Shown here piece by piece: positions 1 to 7,513 of a stretch of DNA of 20,890 nucleotides. Each line of letters begins with the position of its first letter. Positions within the stretch are counted from its first letter, which is position 1. The stretch is from the NCBI GenBank assembly GCA_910586595.1, contig CAJUJB010000019.1, forward strand, positions 29,320 through 50,209. The letters are read 5' to 3'. Under the pieces are notes generated by a model. It did not search any database, was not told the DNA's origin, and saw only the letters and a list, made by a program, of their open reading frames with translations. This DNA comes from an uncultured Muribaculaceae bacterium (GTDB lineage: Bacteria > Bacteroidota > Bacteroidia > Bacteroidales > Muribaculaceae). The translations under genes and the position numbers were made by a program.

Positions 1-2
1 GG

Positions 3-389
3 ATGGATGCCATGTTGCCTCCAAGGCCCGAGATTGAATCTCCGCAGGCCGAAGCCGACACGGCTCCACGCACATTCTGGCAGAAAGTCAGGCCATATGT
101 TTATATGGCTGCCATGTTTGCGGGCGTCTGGTGCATGCTACAGCTGTTTGCCTCGCTGTCTGGTTCTGCCCGTCTTGAGCCTATGGCTGATAATCCTTTA
201 ATGGCTAAAGCCTTGGCAAGCGATGATTTCATGCAGGATTATATCTACGATGACCTCAACTCCTGGGATATTCTCGATGAGATGATCGAAGACGGAACCT
301 TTGACGATGTCAGCAGCATGGAGGAGATTTTTGTAAGCGATGACACCTTCCACGATTTCTCAGACACTGATTATATCTTACCGCAATAA
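3..389 (+). CDS. Single-pass membrane protein, likely sigma-factor partner (5' end probably cut by window edge)
   Basis: I do not recognise a named family. The visible 128 residues hold a proline-rich start, one hydrophobic segment at about residues 32-53 and then a strongly acidic tail (many Asp/Glu, residues 70-128). The opening residues look like the middle of the N-terminal region common in Bacteroidetes anti-sigma or sigma-associated membrane proteins, so the real start is probably upstream of the window; the ATG at 3 is only the first available one. It lies 10 nt before a Spy-like secreted protein. ECF sigma factor, small membrane protein and Spy-like periplasmic protein is an arrangement often seen in Bacteroidetes envelope-stress loci; the sigma gene would lie just outside the window. 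The role is inferred from context only. Confidence 0.6.
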   Translation: MDAMLPPRPEIESPQAEADTAPRTFWQKVRPYVYMAAMFAGVWCMLQLFASLSGSARLEPMADNPLMAKALASDDFMQDYIYDDLNSWDILDEMIEDGTFDDVSSMEEIFVSDDTFHDFSDTDYILPQ

Positions 390-399
390 CTGAATTCCG

Positions 400-885
400 A
401 TGACCATTTCAAGTTTACGGCATAGCTTTCTCCTTATATTTTTTCTGGCGGCCTCCTGTGTATTCACTGCTGTTGGGCGCCCTCAGCAACCACTTAAAGG
501 CAACGAGCGCGAGCGTGTGCTGGCAGAGATGAGGGCTTATAAACACGATGTGCTCGTGAAAGCCTTGTCGCTGACATCCGACCAGCAGCGCGAATTTTTC
601 CCTGTCTATGACGAGATGGACGAGAAGCTCATGCAGATCAACACAGAGGCCCGAGATCTTGAGAAACGGGTTTTAGCTGATGAGCAGGCGTCCGATACAG
701 AAATTGGAGCGGCTGCCAGCGCAGTCTTTTCGCAGAAAGAGCGCGAGGGTAAGATTGAAATGGAGTACTTCGAGAAATTTAAAGAGATACTCACCCCTCG
801 TCAGTTGCTCGGTTTGAAGAGTGCTGAAAAATTATTTACACAGAAGCTTGTGCGCCAGCACAGACGTATCAAAGACAGCAAGTAA
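400..885 (+). CDS. Spy/CpxP-like secreted protein (periplasmic sensor or chaperone type)
   Basis: A 161-residue protein with an N-terminal hydrophobic signal (about residues 8-26) followed by a charged, helical mature part. The repeated pattern of short helices with LTSDQQREFFPVYDEM at about residues 58-73 and ILTPRQLLGL near residue 130 is the layout of Spy/CpxP-family periplasmic proteins (two LTxxQ-like turns between helices). Family members bind unfolded envelope proteins or metals and report envelope stress; Bacteroidetes versions commonly sit next to ECF sigma genes. The gene starts 10 nt after the preceding membrane-protein gene, so the two are probably co-transcribed. Family assignment is by pattern; the exact role is unproven. 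Confidence 0.7.
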   Translation: MTISSLRHSFLLIFFLAASCVFTAVGRPQQPLKGNERERVLAEMRAYKHDVLVKALSLTSDQQREFFPVYDEMDEKLMQINTEARDLEKRVLADEQASDTEIGAAASAVFSQKEREGKIEMEYFEKFKEILTPRQLLGLKSAEKLFTQKLVRQHRRIKDSK

Positions 886-932
886 TTCACATTATCAACA
901 TCACATAATCACTATTTAATTTAGCCCGCATC

Positions 933-1715
933 ATGCCGGTTCGACCACCTTCCGACACATTGCAGGCAGCTCTTGATGCAGGAGTTGCCAAAGCCTCTCC
1001 CCGCCCCCTGCCCAGATTGATTACAGCCGGTATACTCGCCGGCGCGTATATCGCTCTCGGTGGGGTTCTATCTATTATAATAGGCTTTGGTTTCCCTGGA
1101 ATAACCGCAGCCAACCCTGGTCTTCAACGTCTTCTAAGCGGCCTTGTATTCCCTATAGGTCTCATGCTTGTTGTAGTGTTGGGGGCTGATCTGTTCACAG
1201 GAAATAATGCTTTGCTCATACCTCCGCTTATGCGTGGGCGTCTCGGGGTAGCTACAGTGCTCCGCAATTGGGTGCTTATCTGGTTGGCTAACTTTGTTGG
1301 CTGTCTGGCTGTAGCCTATTTCCTGGTTTACCTTACAGGTATTACATCCGCCGGCCCCTATCCTGATGCCGTGGCTGGCATTGCCGCCGCTAAGATGGCT
1401 GCCTCCCCATGGGTCGTGTTTCTGAAAGGAATCGGCGCAAACTGGTGTGTATGCCTTGCCATATGGCTTGCCCTGAGCGGACGTCGGCTTGGAGAGAAAC
1501 TTCTCGCATGCGAAATTCCGGTGATGGCTTTCGTTGCCCTTGGATTCGAGCACTGTGTGGCCAATATGTTTTTTATCCCTCTTGCCATAATGCAAGGCGC
1601 TGATATAAGCATTCTCGATATGCTTGTAGTCAACCTGTTGCCAGCTACAGTAGGCAACATAATCGGGGGCGCGCTATTTGTTGGCGCAGCTCAAACGTAT
1701 CTTCATGGAAAATAA
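933..1715 (+). CDS. Formate/nitrite transporter (FNT/FocA-NirC family) channel
   Basis: A 260-residue inner-membrane protein with about six hydrophobic segments, the usual FNT size and layout. The family landmarks are all present: a GADLFTGNN loop with Thr89, Lys154 in the AAAKMAAS stretch, Asn170 in GANWCVCL, and His207 in GFEHCVANMFFIPL. They correspond with a constant offset of two to Thr91, Lys156, Asn172 and His209 of E. coli FocA, the residues that line the pore and control permeation. FNT proteins are pentameric channels for small monovalent anions (formate, nitrite, hydrosulfide); the sequence does not tell me which one. The gene follows the Spy-like gene after 47 nt. No plus-strand terminator is visible after it; the hairpin downstream is oriented for the minus-strand tRNA. 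Confidence 0.9.
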   Translation: MPVRPPSDTLQAALDAGVAKASPRPLPRLITAGILAGAYIALGGVLSIIIGFGFPGITAANPGLQRLLSGLVFPIGLMLVVVLGADLFTGNNALLIPPLMRGRLGVATVLRNWVLIWLANFVGCLAVAYFLVYLTGITSAGPYPDAVAGIAAAKMAASPWVVFLKGIGANWCVCLAIWLALSGRRLGEKLLACEIPVMAFVALGFEHCVANMFFIPLAIMQGADISILDMLVVNLLPATVGNIIGGALFVGAAQTYLHGK

Positions 1716-1730
1716 TAAGACTCATTATCA

Positions 1731-1767
1731 ACAAAAACAACCCTCGGCAATCATAGCCGAGGGTTGT
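1731..1767 (-). terminator. Rho-independent terminator of tRNA-Pro
   Basis: Read on the minus strand, a perfect 12-bp stem (acaaccctcggc pairing with gccgagggttgt, arms 1756-1767 and 1737-1748) with a 7-nt loop is followed by a U-rich tract (ttttgttga, 1736 downward). It begins 10 nt after the 3' end of the tRNA. On the plus strand the hairpin is not followed by a T run, so it probably does not stop transcription from the FNT gene. Confidence 0.88.
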
Positions 1768-1777
1768 CAGACTGAGG

Positions 1778-1851
1778 TCGGGGTGACAGGATTCGAACCT
1801 GCGACCGCCTGGTCCCAAACCAGGAGCGCTACCGGACTGCGCTACGCCCCG
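1778..1851 (-). tRNA. tRNA-Pro, anticodon TGG
   Basis: The minus strand folds into a 74-nt cloverleaf: acceptor arm CGGGGCG with CACCCCG, D stem GCGC/GCGC, anticodon stem CCTGG/CCAGG around loop TTTGGGA (anticodon TGG), T arm GCAGG-TTCGAAT-CCTGT (one G-U pair), discriminator A. Position 1 C paired to 72 G is typical of bacterial tRNA-Pro. CCA is not encoded (the three bases after the discriminator read CCT). One C-A mismatch sits at acceptor position 6:67. It is convergent with the FNT gene and divergent from the glycosidase genes, and has its own promoter and terminator. Confidence 0.96.
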
Positions 1852-1861
1852 AATTCGACTG

Positions 1862-1892
1862 CAAAGTTAGCGTTTTTTTCTTATTCTACAAA
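1862..1892 (-). promoter_or_regulatory. Bacteroidetes-type sigma-ABfr promoter of tRNA-Pro
   Basis: On the minus strand, TTTG (1892-1889) is followed after exactly 19 nt by TAACTTTG (1869-1862), matching the Bacteroidetes primary-sigma consensus TTTG-N19-21-TAnnTTTG. The tRNA 5' end lies 10 nt downstream, the normal spacing for a tRNA promoter in this phylum. The -33 box coincides with the place where the start codon of the plus-strand GH95 gene would be expected. Confidence 0.85.
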
Positions 1893-4305
1893 ATTTATTT
1901 GTTTTCTTTTATGCCTGGCAATATTTTCAGGCATTGCAAGCGCAGACACCCCTCGTCCGCTTAAACTCAAGTATGCAACCCCGGCCTCTTTCTTTGAAGA
2001 AGCCCTGGTGATAGGCAATGGTAAACTTGGGGCTATACTTTATGGCGACCCGGCCAACGAACGTATTTCTCTCAACGATATAACGCTATGGACCGGTGGG
2101 CCTGATACACTTGCCGTTCCCGACCATAAGGATGACCTTGCTAAAGTGCGTGCATGTCTTGATGCGGAAGATTATAAAGGCGCAGAGGAAGCCAACAAAG
2201 CTCTGCAAGGCCATTTCAGCGAGAATTATCAACCTCTTGGTTCTTTGCAGCTCACACATCGGCTACCAGGTGATTCAATCTCGGCATACGAGCGTACTCT
2301 CGACCTCCGCACGGCACTTGCTGATGTCACCTTTAAGGCAGGTGATTATAATTATACCAGGCAATATTTCGCATCTTCTCCCGATTCGGTGGTGGTCATA
2401 CGCTTGACGACCGACAATCCCGAAGGACTCGATTTTGACATTGCCTTATCTTCCCAGCTGCCCTATAAGGTCACTGGAAATTCAAGCGGTCTTATCTCAG
2501 AGGGTTATGCAGCCGCTCATTCCTATCCGGTGTATTACAATGCAGTGCCCGATTCGTTGAAATTATGTTATGATCCTGAGCATGGCACGCGTTTCAGCAC
2601 TCAACTGCAGGTTATAGCTCCGGCCGGAACAGTATCGCAAGCAGATGGGCTCCTCTCGGTGAAAGGTGCTCCGGAGGCGATTATTCTGCTTGCAAATGCA
2701 ACCAGCTTCAGCGGCTTCAATCATGATCCGGCCTCTACCGGAACGCTCTATCGTGAGCGAGCCTCGGAGAATTTGGCTCATGCTGCCTCTCGTGCTTACG
2801 ACGAGCTTTTAATGCGTCATAAGGCCGATTATTCACGTTTATTCGGAAGAGTTGAACTCGATCTGGGTGTGACTGACCCTATTATTGCTAATCTTCCCAC
2901 CGATGTTCAGCTTAAGCTATATTCTTCACGCAATGTGCGTAACCCTGAGCTCGAAGCACTATATTTCCAGTATGGCCGTTACTTGCTCATATCGTCTTCA
3001 CGCACTCCGGGCGTACCTGCCAATCTGCAGGGGCTATGGAATGAGAAACTCCTCCCGCCATGGAGCAGTAACTACACCTCCAATATAAATCTTGAGGAAA
3101 ACTATTGGCCGGCTGAAGTAACCAACCTTAGCGAGCTGCATTGGCCCTTATTGGGCTTCATTGCCAATCTCTCGGTCAATGGCCGGGAAAGTGCGCGGAA
3201 ATATTATGGAGTCAATCGAGGCTGGTGTCTGGGCCAGAATACCGACATATGGGCAATGACCAATCCAGTCGGAGCCGGTACCGGAGGCCCGCTCTGGGCT
3301 TGCTGGACAATGGGCGGAGCGTGGCTTGCCACCCATATCTGGGAGCATTACGCCTTTACCCACGACCGCCGGTTCCTTGAAGATTATTATGAGATTCTTA
3401 AGAGTGCCGCCACCTTCTGCATCGACTGGTTGGTGGAGAAAGACGGGTATCTGATGACATCTCCAGGTACATCTCCGGAGAATAGATTCAAACTTCCCGA
3501 CGGAACGCCTATTGCCACCTCTTACGGCTCGACCGCCGATCTGGCCATGATCCGTGAGTGTGTAAGCGATGCCCTGAAGGCTGCCAAGATTCTCGGCCGT
3601 GACAATGCATTTGTAAAGGAGGCGACCGAGGTTCTCGATAAGCTCGCCCCTTACAAGATCGGAGCGAAGGGAAGTCTCCAGGAGTGGTGGCACGACTGGG
3701 AAGAGGCTGAGCCTAACCACCGTCATCAGTCGCATCTCTTCGGCCTGTATCCTGGCCATCATATTTCGCCTACTCTTACACCCGAGCTCGCTGCCGCCTC
3801 TGCCCGCACGCTTGAATTACGCGGAACAGAGACTACCGGATGGAGTACCGGCTGGCGTATAAATCTCTATGCCCGTCTTCTCGACGGAGCCAAAGCCTAT
3901 TCTACCTATAAGCGCCTGCTGCGTTATGTTAGCCCGGACGGCTACAATGGCCCGGATGCAAGTAGAGGAGGGGGTACATATCCAAATCTTCTTGATGCCC
4001 ATTCCCCATTCCAGATCGACGGCAATTTCGGTGGCACCGCAGGTGTGGCGGAAATGTTGCTTCAGTCAGACGACAATGGCGCTATAATGTTGCTGCCAGC
4101 ACTTCCGGCTGAGTGGCGCAACGGTTCTGTAAAGGGCTTGCGTGCGCGCGGCGGCATTACGGTGGATATTGTGTGGCGCAATGGCCGGATAGCCACCGCA
4201 ACCTTGACGGCTGACCGCGACAGGCATGTAAATGTCATGGCAAACGGCAAGGTACGGCCCATGGCTTTAAAGAAAGGACAATCTGTTAATCTAAAATACC
4301 AATGA
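1888..4305 (+). CDS. Secreted glycoside hydrolase family 95 (alpha-L-fucosidase / alpha-L-galactosidase); start codon uncertain
   Basis: GH95 enzymes remove alpha-1,2-linked L-fucose (some remove L-galactose) by an inverting mechanism. The mature part opens with KYATPASFFEEALVIGNGKLG and LNDITLWTGGP, the GH95 N-terminal hallmark, followed by the (alpha/alpha)6 barrel. Active-site candidates by comparison with B. bifidum AfcA: the two Asn of NIN (codons 3082 and 3088), Glu of TSPENRF (3478) and Asp of FQIDGNFG (4018). A clear signal peptide (KFICFLLCLAIFSGIASA, cut before DTPRP) is encoded at 1891-1944. No ATG, GTG or TTG exists in frame between the tRNA and this peptide; the frame stays open upstream through the antisense tRNA, which I regard as accidental. 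I place the start at 1888 (ACA) because it would give the usual length of about 805 residues. The stop overlaps the next ATG (ATGA). Confidence 0.85.
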   Translation, partial: TKFICFLLCLAIFSGIASADTPRPLKLKYATPASFFEEALVIGNGKLGAILYGDPANERISLNDITLWTGGPDTLAVPDHKDDLAKVRACLDAEDYKGAEEANKALQGHFSENYQPLGSLQLTHRLPGDSISAYERTLDLRTALADVTFKAGDYNYTRQYFASSPDSVVVIRLTTDNPEGLDFDIALSSQLPYKVTGNSSGLISEGYAAAHSYPVYYNAVPDSLKLCYDPEHGTRFSTQLQVIAPAGTVSQADGLLSVKGAPEAIILLANATSFSGFNHDPASTGTLYRERASENLAHAASRAYDELLMRHKADYSRLFGRVELDLGVTDPIIANLPTDVQLKLYSSRNVRNPELEALYFQYGRYLLISSSRTPGVPANLQGLWNEKLLPPWSSNYTSNINLEENYWPAEVTNLSELHWPLLGFIANLSVNGRESARKYYGVNRGWCLGQNTDIWAMTNPVGAGTGGPLWACWTMGGAWLATHIWEHYAFTHDRRFLEDYYEILKSAATFCIDWLVEKDGYLMTSPGTSPENRFKLPDGTPIATSYGSTADLAMIRECVSDALKAAKILGRDNAFVKEATEVLDKLAPYKIGAKGSLQEWWHDWEEAEPNHRHQSHLFGLYPGHHISPTLTPELAAASARTLELRGTETTGWSTGWRINLYARLLDGAKAYSTYKRLLRYVSPDGYNGPDASRGGGTYPNLLDAHSPFQIDGNFGGTAGVAEMLLQSDDNGAIMLLPALPAEWRNGSVKGLRARGGITVDIVWRNGRIATATLTADRDRHVNVMANGKVRPMALKKGQSVNLKYQ

Positions 4306-7300
4306 AAAAACTTATCACATCGCTTGTCTCCATGGCAGTCGTATGTAGCGGTATGGTATATGCCGCCAACGATTGGGAGAACCCAGGCAAATTTGCAGAA
4401 GGACGTCTTTACCCGCGCGTGACGGCATTTCCCTATCCGTCGCAGGCTGATGCACTTGCCCGCAACCACGAGACCTCTCCTTATTTCAAATCGCTCAACG
4501 GCAAATGGAAATTTAATTTTGCCACCAAACCGGCCGACCGTCCTACCGACTTTTTCCGTACTGATTTCAACGACAGTTCTTGGAATACGATAGATGTGCC
4601 TTCCAACTGGGAAATGCAGGGATATGGCACACCGATTTATACAAATATCAACTATCCCTTTCCTAAAAATCCTCCTTTTGTGCCAGCTGATGATAACCCG
4701 GTGGGCAGTTATCGCCGCAGCTTCGATATTCCCAAAAACTGGGATGGCCGCAAGATTTTCCTCCATTTCGACGGCAGCACCGCCGGTATGTACGTATGGG
4801 TCAATGGCAAAAAGGTAGGATATGTGCAGGGCACTAAAAATCCGGCGGAATTCGACATCACCGACTTCGTGAAGCCTGGCGATAATACCATTGCATGCCA
4901 GGTCTTCCGGTGGACCGACGGCTCCTATCTCGAAGATCAGGATTTCTGGCGCCTCTCCGGCATCGATCGCGACGTATATCTCTATTCTACCGCCGATGAA
5001 CGTATACTCGATTTCTTCGCCAAGGCTGGCCTGGATAAGAATTACCGCAACGGTGAGTTTAGCCTCGATGTGAAGCTGCATAACTATAGCGCTAAAGCCG
5101 CTCCGTCGAAACTTGATGTATCTCTCTTTGATGCCGCCGGCAAGCGCGTATATAATTCGATCAAGAAACTTGACCTTGCGCCTGAAGCGAGCACCGAGGC
5201 TGCCTTCACCACCACCCTCAAGAATGTGAACAAGTGGAGCAATGAGACGCCATATCTCTATACTCTCGTGCTCACGCTCATGGATGGTAAGGGCGATGTG
5301 ATTGAATCAACCTCTGGCCGCGTCGGATTCCGTCAGGTCGAGATCAAAAACGCCCAGTTGCTTGTCAACGGTCAGCCGATTGAGGTGCGGGGTGTGAATC
5401 TCCATGAGCACCATCAGACCAAAGGGCATGTCACCGACCGCGAGACTATGATTGAGGATCTGCGCATGATGAAGCAGCACAATGTCAACGCAGTCCGCAC
5501 CTGCCACTATCCACAACCTCCGTTGTGGTACGACCTATGCGACGAATACGGTATTTTCCTTGTGAGCGAGGCTAATATCGAGATACATGGCATGGGTGGC
5601 ACATATGATTCGTTCAACGACCCGAGTGTTCACCCCGCAGAATTGCCCGAGTGGACAGGCTCTATTCTCGACCGCGAGTATACTCTTGTAGAGCGCGATA
5701 AAAATCACCCCAGCGTGATTATCTGGAGCCTCGGTAATGAAAGTTCTAACGGTAAGAATTTCCACAAGGCTTACGACTGGGTAAAAGGCCGCGACAACAC
5801 TCGCCCCGTTCAGTACGAACAAGCTCATGAAGAAGCCAATACCGACATCGTGTGCCCGATGTATGCTCCGCTGTGGAACATGAAGCGTTATGCCGAGCGT
5901 ACAGATGTTACACGCCCGTATATTCAGTGCGAGTATGCTCACGCCATGGGTAACAGCACGGGTAATTTCCAGGAGTATTTCGATATAGTCCGCGCGTATC
6001 CGCATATGCAGGGTGGCTTCATATGGGATTGGGTCGACCAAGGTATACTTACCAAAGATGAGAATGGCGACGAATACTGGGCCTACGGAGGTGATTTTGG
6101 TGCCTATAATTACACCAACGATGAAAACTTCTGTATCAATGGCCTCGTGCAACCCGACCGCACCCCTCACCCCGGTCTTAAAGAGGTGAAAAAAGTGTAT
6201 CAGGACATTCGGTTCGCGCCTGTAAATGCGGCTGCCGGTGAGTTTAATGTGGAGAATCACTTCATGTACCGCGATCTGAAAGACTACGCGTTTGCATGGG
6301 AGCTCCTCCGCAATGGTGAAAAAATCGGCGAGGGCAACTTTGATGTGACATTGCCCGCAGGGAAAGAAAAGAAAATGAAGGTGGCTTTTCCGGCTGCCGA
6401 CTTCTCCGATGGTAATGAATATTGGCTCTCAGTCTATGCATATACCCGTAAGGGTGATGATCTTGTGCCTGCCGGACATGAGGTGGCTCGCGAGCAATTT
6501 GTCATCGCAAGCAATGCTTCGGCCGCGGCACCTTCTGTAGCCGGAAGTCCTGCCAAGATGGAGAAGAAAGGCAACCATCGCGCGCAGAACTATATTTTTA
6601 CATGCTCCGATGGCGTGAAGATCACAATCAATGGCAACACGGGTGAACTTACATCTTACACTGTCGGGGGTAAGAACCTCATCAATGGAGCCATGACGCC
6701 TTCGTTCTGGCGTGCCGCCACCGACAATGATTTTGGAAGTAATTCGCAGATTAAGCTCAACGCTTGGCGTGGGGCTTCATTCAACAAAAAACTCGTTGAT
6801 GCCACTGAAGGACAGGAAGGAGACCTTAAGACTTTGACGCTTAAATATCGTCTCCCTGATGTCCAGGCCGACTACACCCTCAAATATACCGTCTATCCCG
6901 ACGGTCAGCTCGGTGTGACAGCAAGCCTGACAGGAAACGAGGAGACTCCCGAGCTCATGCGCTTCGGCATGCAGATTCCGATGGAGAAGAAACATGAGAA
7001 TTTCCGTTGGTTTGGCCGCGGCCCCTGGGAGAATTACTCCGACCGCAAGACTTCGTCGTTTATGGGTATCTGGGAAGGCAAGGTTGCCGATCAGTACTAC
7101 CCATATATCCGTCCGCAGGAAACCGGAAACAAGACCGATGTGCGCTGGGCAACTCTTACCGACGCCGATGGCTACGGCTTAAAGGTGACCGGTCTCCAGC
7201 CTCTGAATGTAAGCGCCCTCGACGTCACTCCTGAAGATCTTGATCCAGGCTTCCGCAAGCACCAGATGCATACAAGCGACGTGGTGCATAATCGCACTAA

Positions 7301-7445
7301 TGTCTTCCTCAATGTCGATCTGGGGCAGCGTGGTCTCGGAGGTGATGATTCATGGGGCTCGGTGCCATATCCGCAGTATTGCATGCCCGGCAACCAGACT
7401 TATTCATACTCATTTGTGCTCACTCCGGTAGCTCCGGCTGAATAA
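4302..7445 (+). CDS. Secreted GH2 beta-galactosidase (LacZ type)
   Basis: A 1047-residue protein with a signal peptide (cut about after residue 21, VYA|AND). Domain order is the full LacZ architecture: GH2 sugar-binding domain (NWEMQGYGTPIYTN at about 101), immunoglobulin-like domain, TIM barrel, DUF4981-type linker domain, and the beta-galactosidase small-chain domain (from about 765, with FWRAATDNDFG). The acid/base is Glu480 in WSLGNESS and the nucleophile Glu544 in CEYAHAMGNS; GVNLHEHH and RTCHYPQPP are the usual substrate-site motifs. It hydrolyses terminal beta-galactosides, presumably in the periplasm given the signal. The start overlaps the stop of the GH95 gene by 4 nt, so the two are translated together; removing fucose first would expose galactose for this enzyme. 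No SusC/SusD pair is present in the window. Confidence 0.95.
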   Translation: MKKLITSLVSMAVVCSGMVYAANDWENPGKFAEGRLYPRVTAFPYPSQADALARNHETSPYFKSLNGKWKFNFATKPADRPTDFFRTDFNDSSWNTIDVPSNWEMQGYGTPIYTNINYPFPKNPPFVPADDNPVGSYRRSFDIPKNWDGRKIFLHFDGSTAGMYVWVNGKKVGYVQGTKNPAEFDITDFVKPGDNTIACQVFRWTDGSYLEDQDFWRLSGIDRDVYLYSTADERILDFFAKAGLDKNYRNGEFSLDVKLHNYSAKAAPSKLDVSLFDAAGKRVYNSIKKLDLAPEASTEAAFTTTLKNVNKWSNETPYLYTLVLTLMDGKGDVIESTSGRVGFRQVEIKNAQLLVNGQPIEVRGVNLHEHHQTKGHVTDRETMIEDLRMMKQHNVNAVRTCHYPQPPLWYDLCDEYGIFLVSEANIEIHGMGGTYDSFNDPSVHPAELPEWTGSILDREYTLVERDKNHPSVIIWSLGNESSNGKNFHKAYDWVKGRDNTRPVQYEQAHEEANTDIVCPMYAPLWNMKRYAERTDVTRPYIQCEYAHAMGNSTGNFQEYFDIVRAYPHMQGGFIWDWVDQGILTKDENGDEYWAYGGDFGAYNYTNDENFCINGLVQPDRTPHPGLKEVKKVYQDIRFAPVNAAAGEFNVENHFMYRDLKDYAFAWELLRNGEKIGEGNFDVTLPAGKEKKMKVAFPAADFSDGNEYWLSVYAYTRKGDDLVPAGHEVAREQFVIASNASAAAPSVAGSPAKMEKKGNHRAQNYIFTCSDGVKITINGNTGELTSYTVGGKNLINGAMTPSFWRAATDNDFGSNSQIKLNAWRGASFNKKLVDATEGQEGDLKTLTLKYRLPDVQADYTLKYTVYPDGQLGVTASLTGNEETPELMRFGMQIPMEKKHENFRWFGRGPWENYSDRKTSSFMGIWEGKVADQYYPYIRPQETGNKTDVRWATLTDADGYGLKVTGLQPLNVSALDVTPEDLDPGFRKHQMHTSDVVHNRTNVFLNVDLGQRGLGGDDSWGSVPYPQYCMPGNQTYSYSFVLTPVAPAE

Positions 7446-7462
7446 TATTAACCTGATTTAGT

Positions 7463-7501
7463 GCGGCGCGAGGCCGGCCGGAAACGGCTTGTCCGCGCCG
7501 C
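7463..7501 (+). other. GC-rich stem-loop between beta-galactosidase and aldo/keto reductase genes
   Basis: gcggcgcg (7463-7470) pairs perfectly with cgcgccgc (7494-7501); inside, gccg (7477-7480) and cggc (7485-7488) close a GAAA tetraloop, with an asymmetric internal loop between the two helices. It lies 12 nt before the next start codon and is followed by ttattgtaaatt, not a clean T run. It may be a weak terminator for the glycosidase pair or a structured 5' leader; I cannot decide which. Confidence 0.5.
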
Positions 7502-7513
7502 TTATTGTAAATT

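Noticed and set aside
1678..1887. Extending the GH95 gene upstream to ATG 1678 or 1705.
   Set aside because: This stretch overlaps the FNT 3' end and translates the antisense of tRNA-Pro (the well-known VTGFEPAT-type artefact peptide); a signal peptide would end up some 70 residues inside the protein.
1894..1901. TTTATTTG as a plus-strand -7 box for the GH95 gene.
   Set aside because: The second base does not fit TAnnTTTG, no -33 TTTG exists at the right distance, and a start site there would fall inside the signal peptide coding region.
4062..5081. Minus-strand open frame of 339 codons across the GH95-GH2 junction.
   Set aside because: It lies antisense to two confidently identified enzymes, has no recognisable motif, and its product looks like a shadow translation.
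5535..6260. Minus-strand open frame of 241 codons inside the GH2 gene.
   Set aside because: It is antisense to the conserved catalytic barrel, with no family motif.
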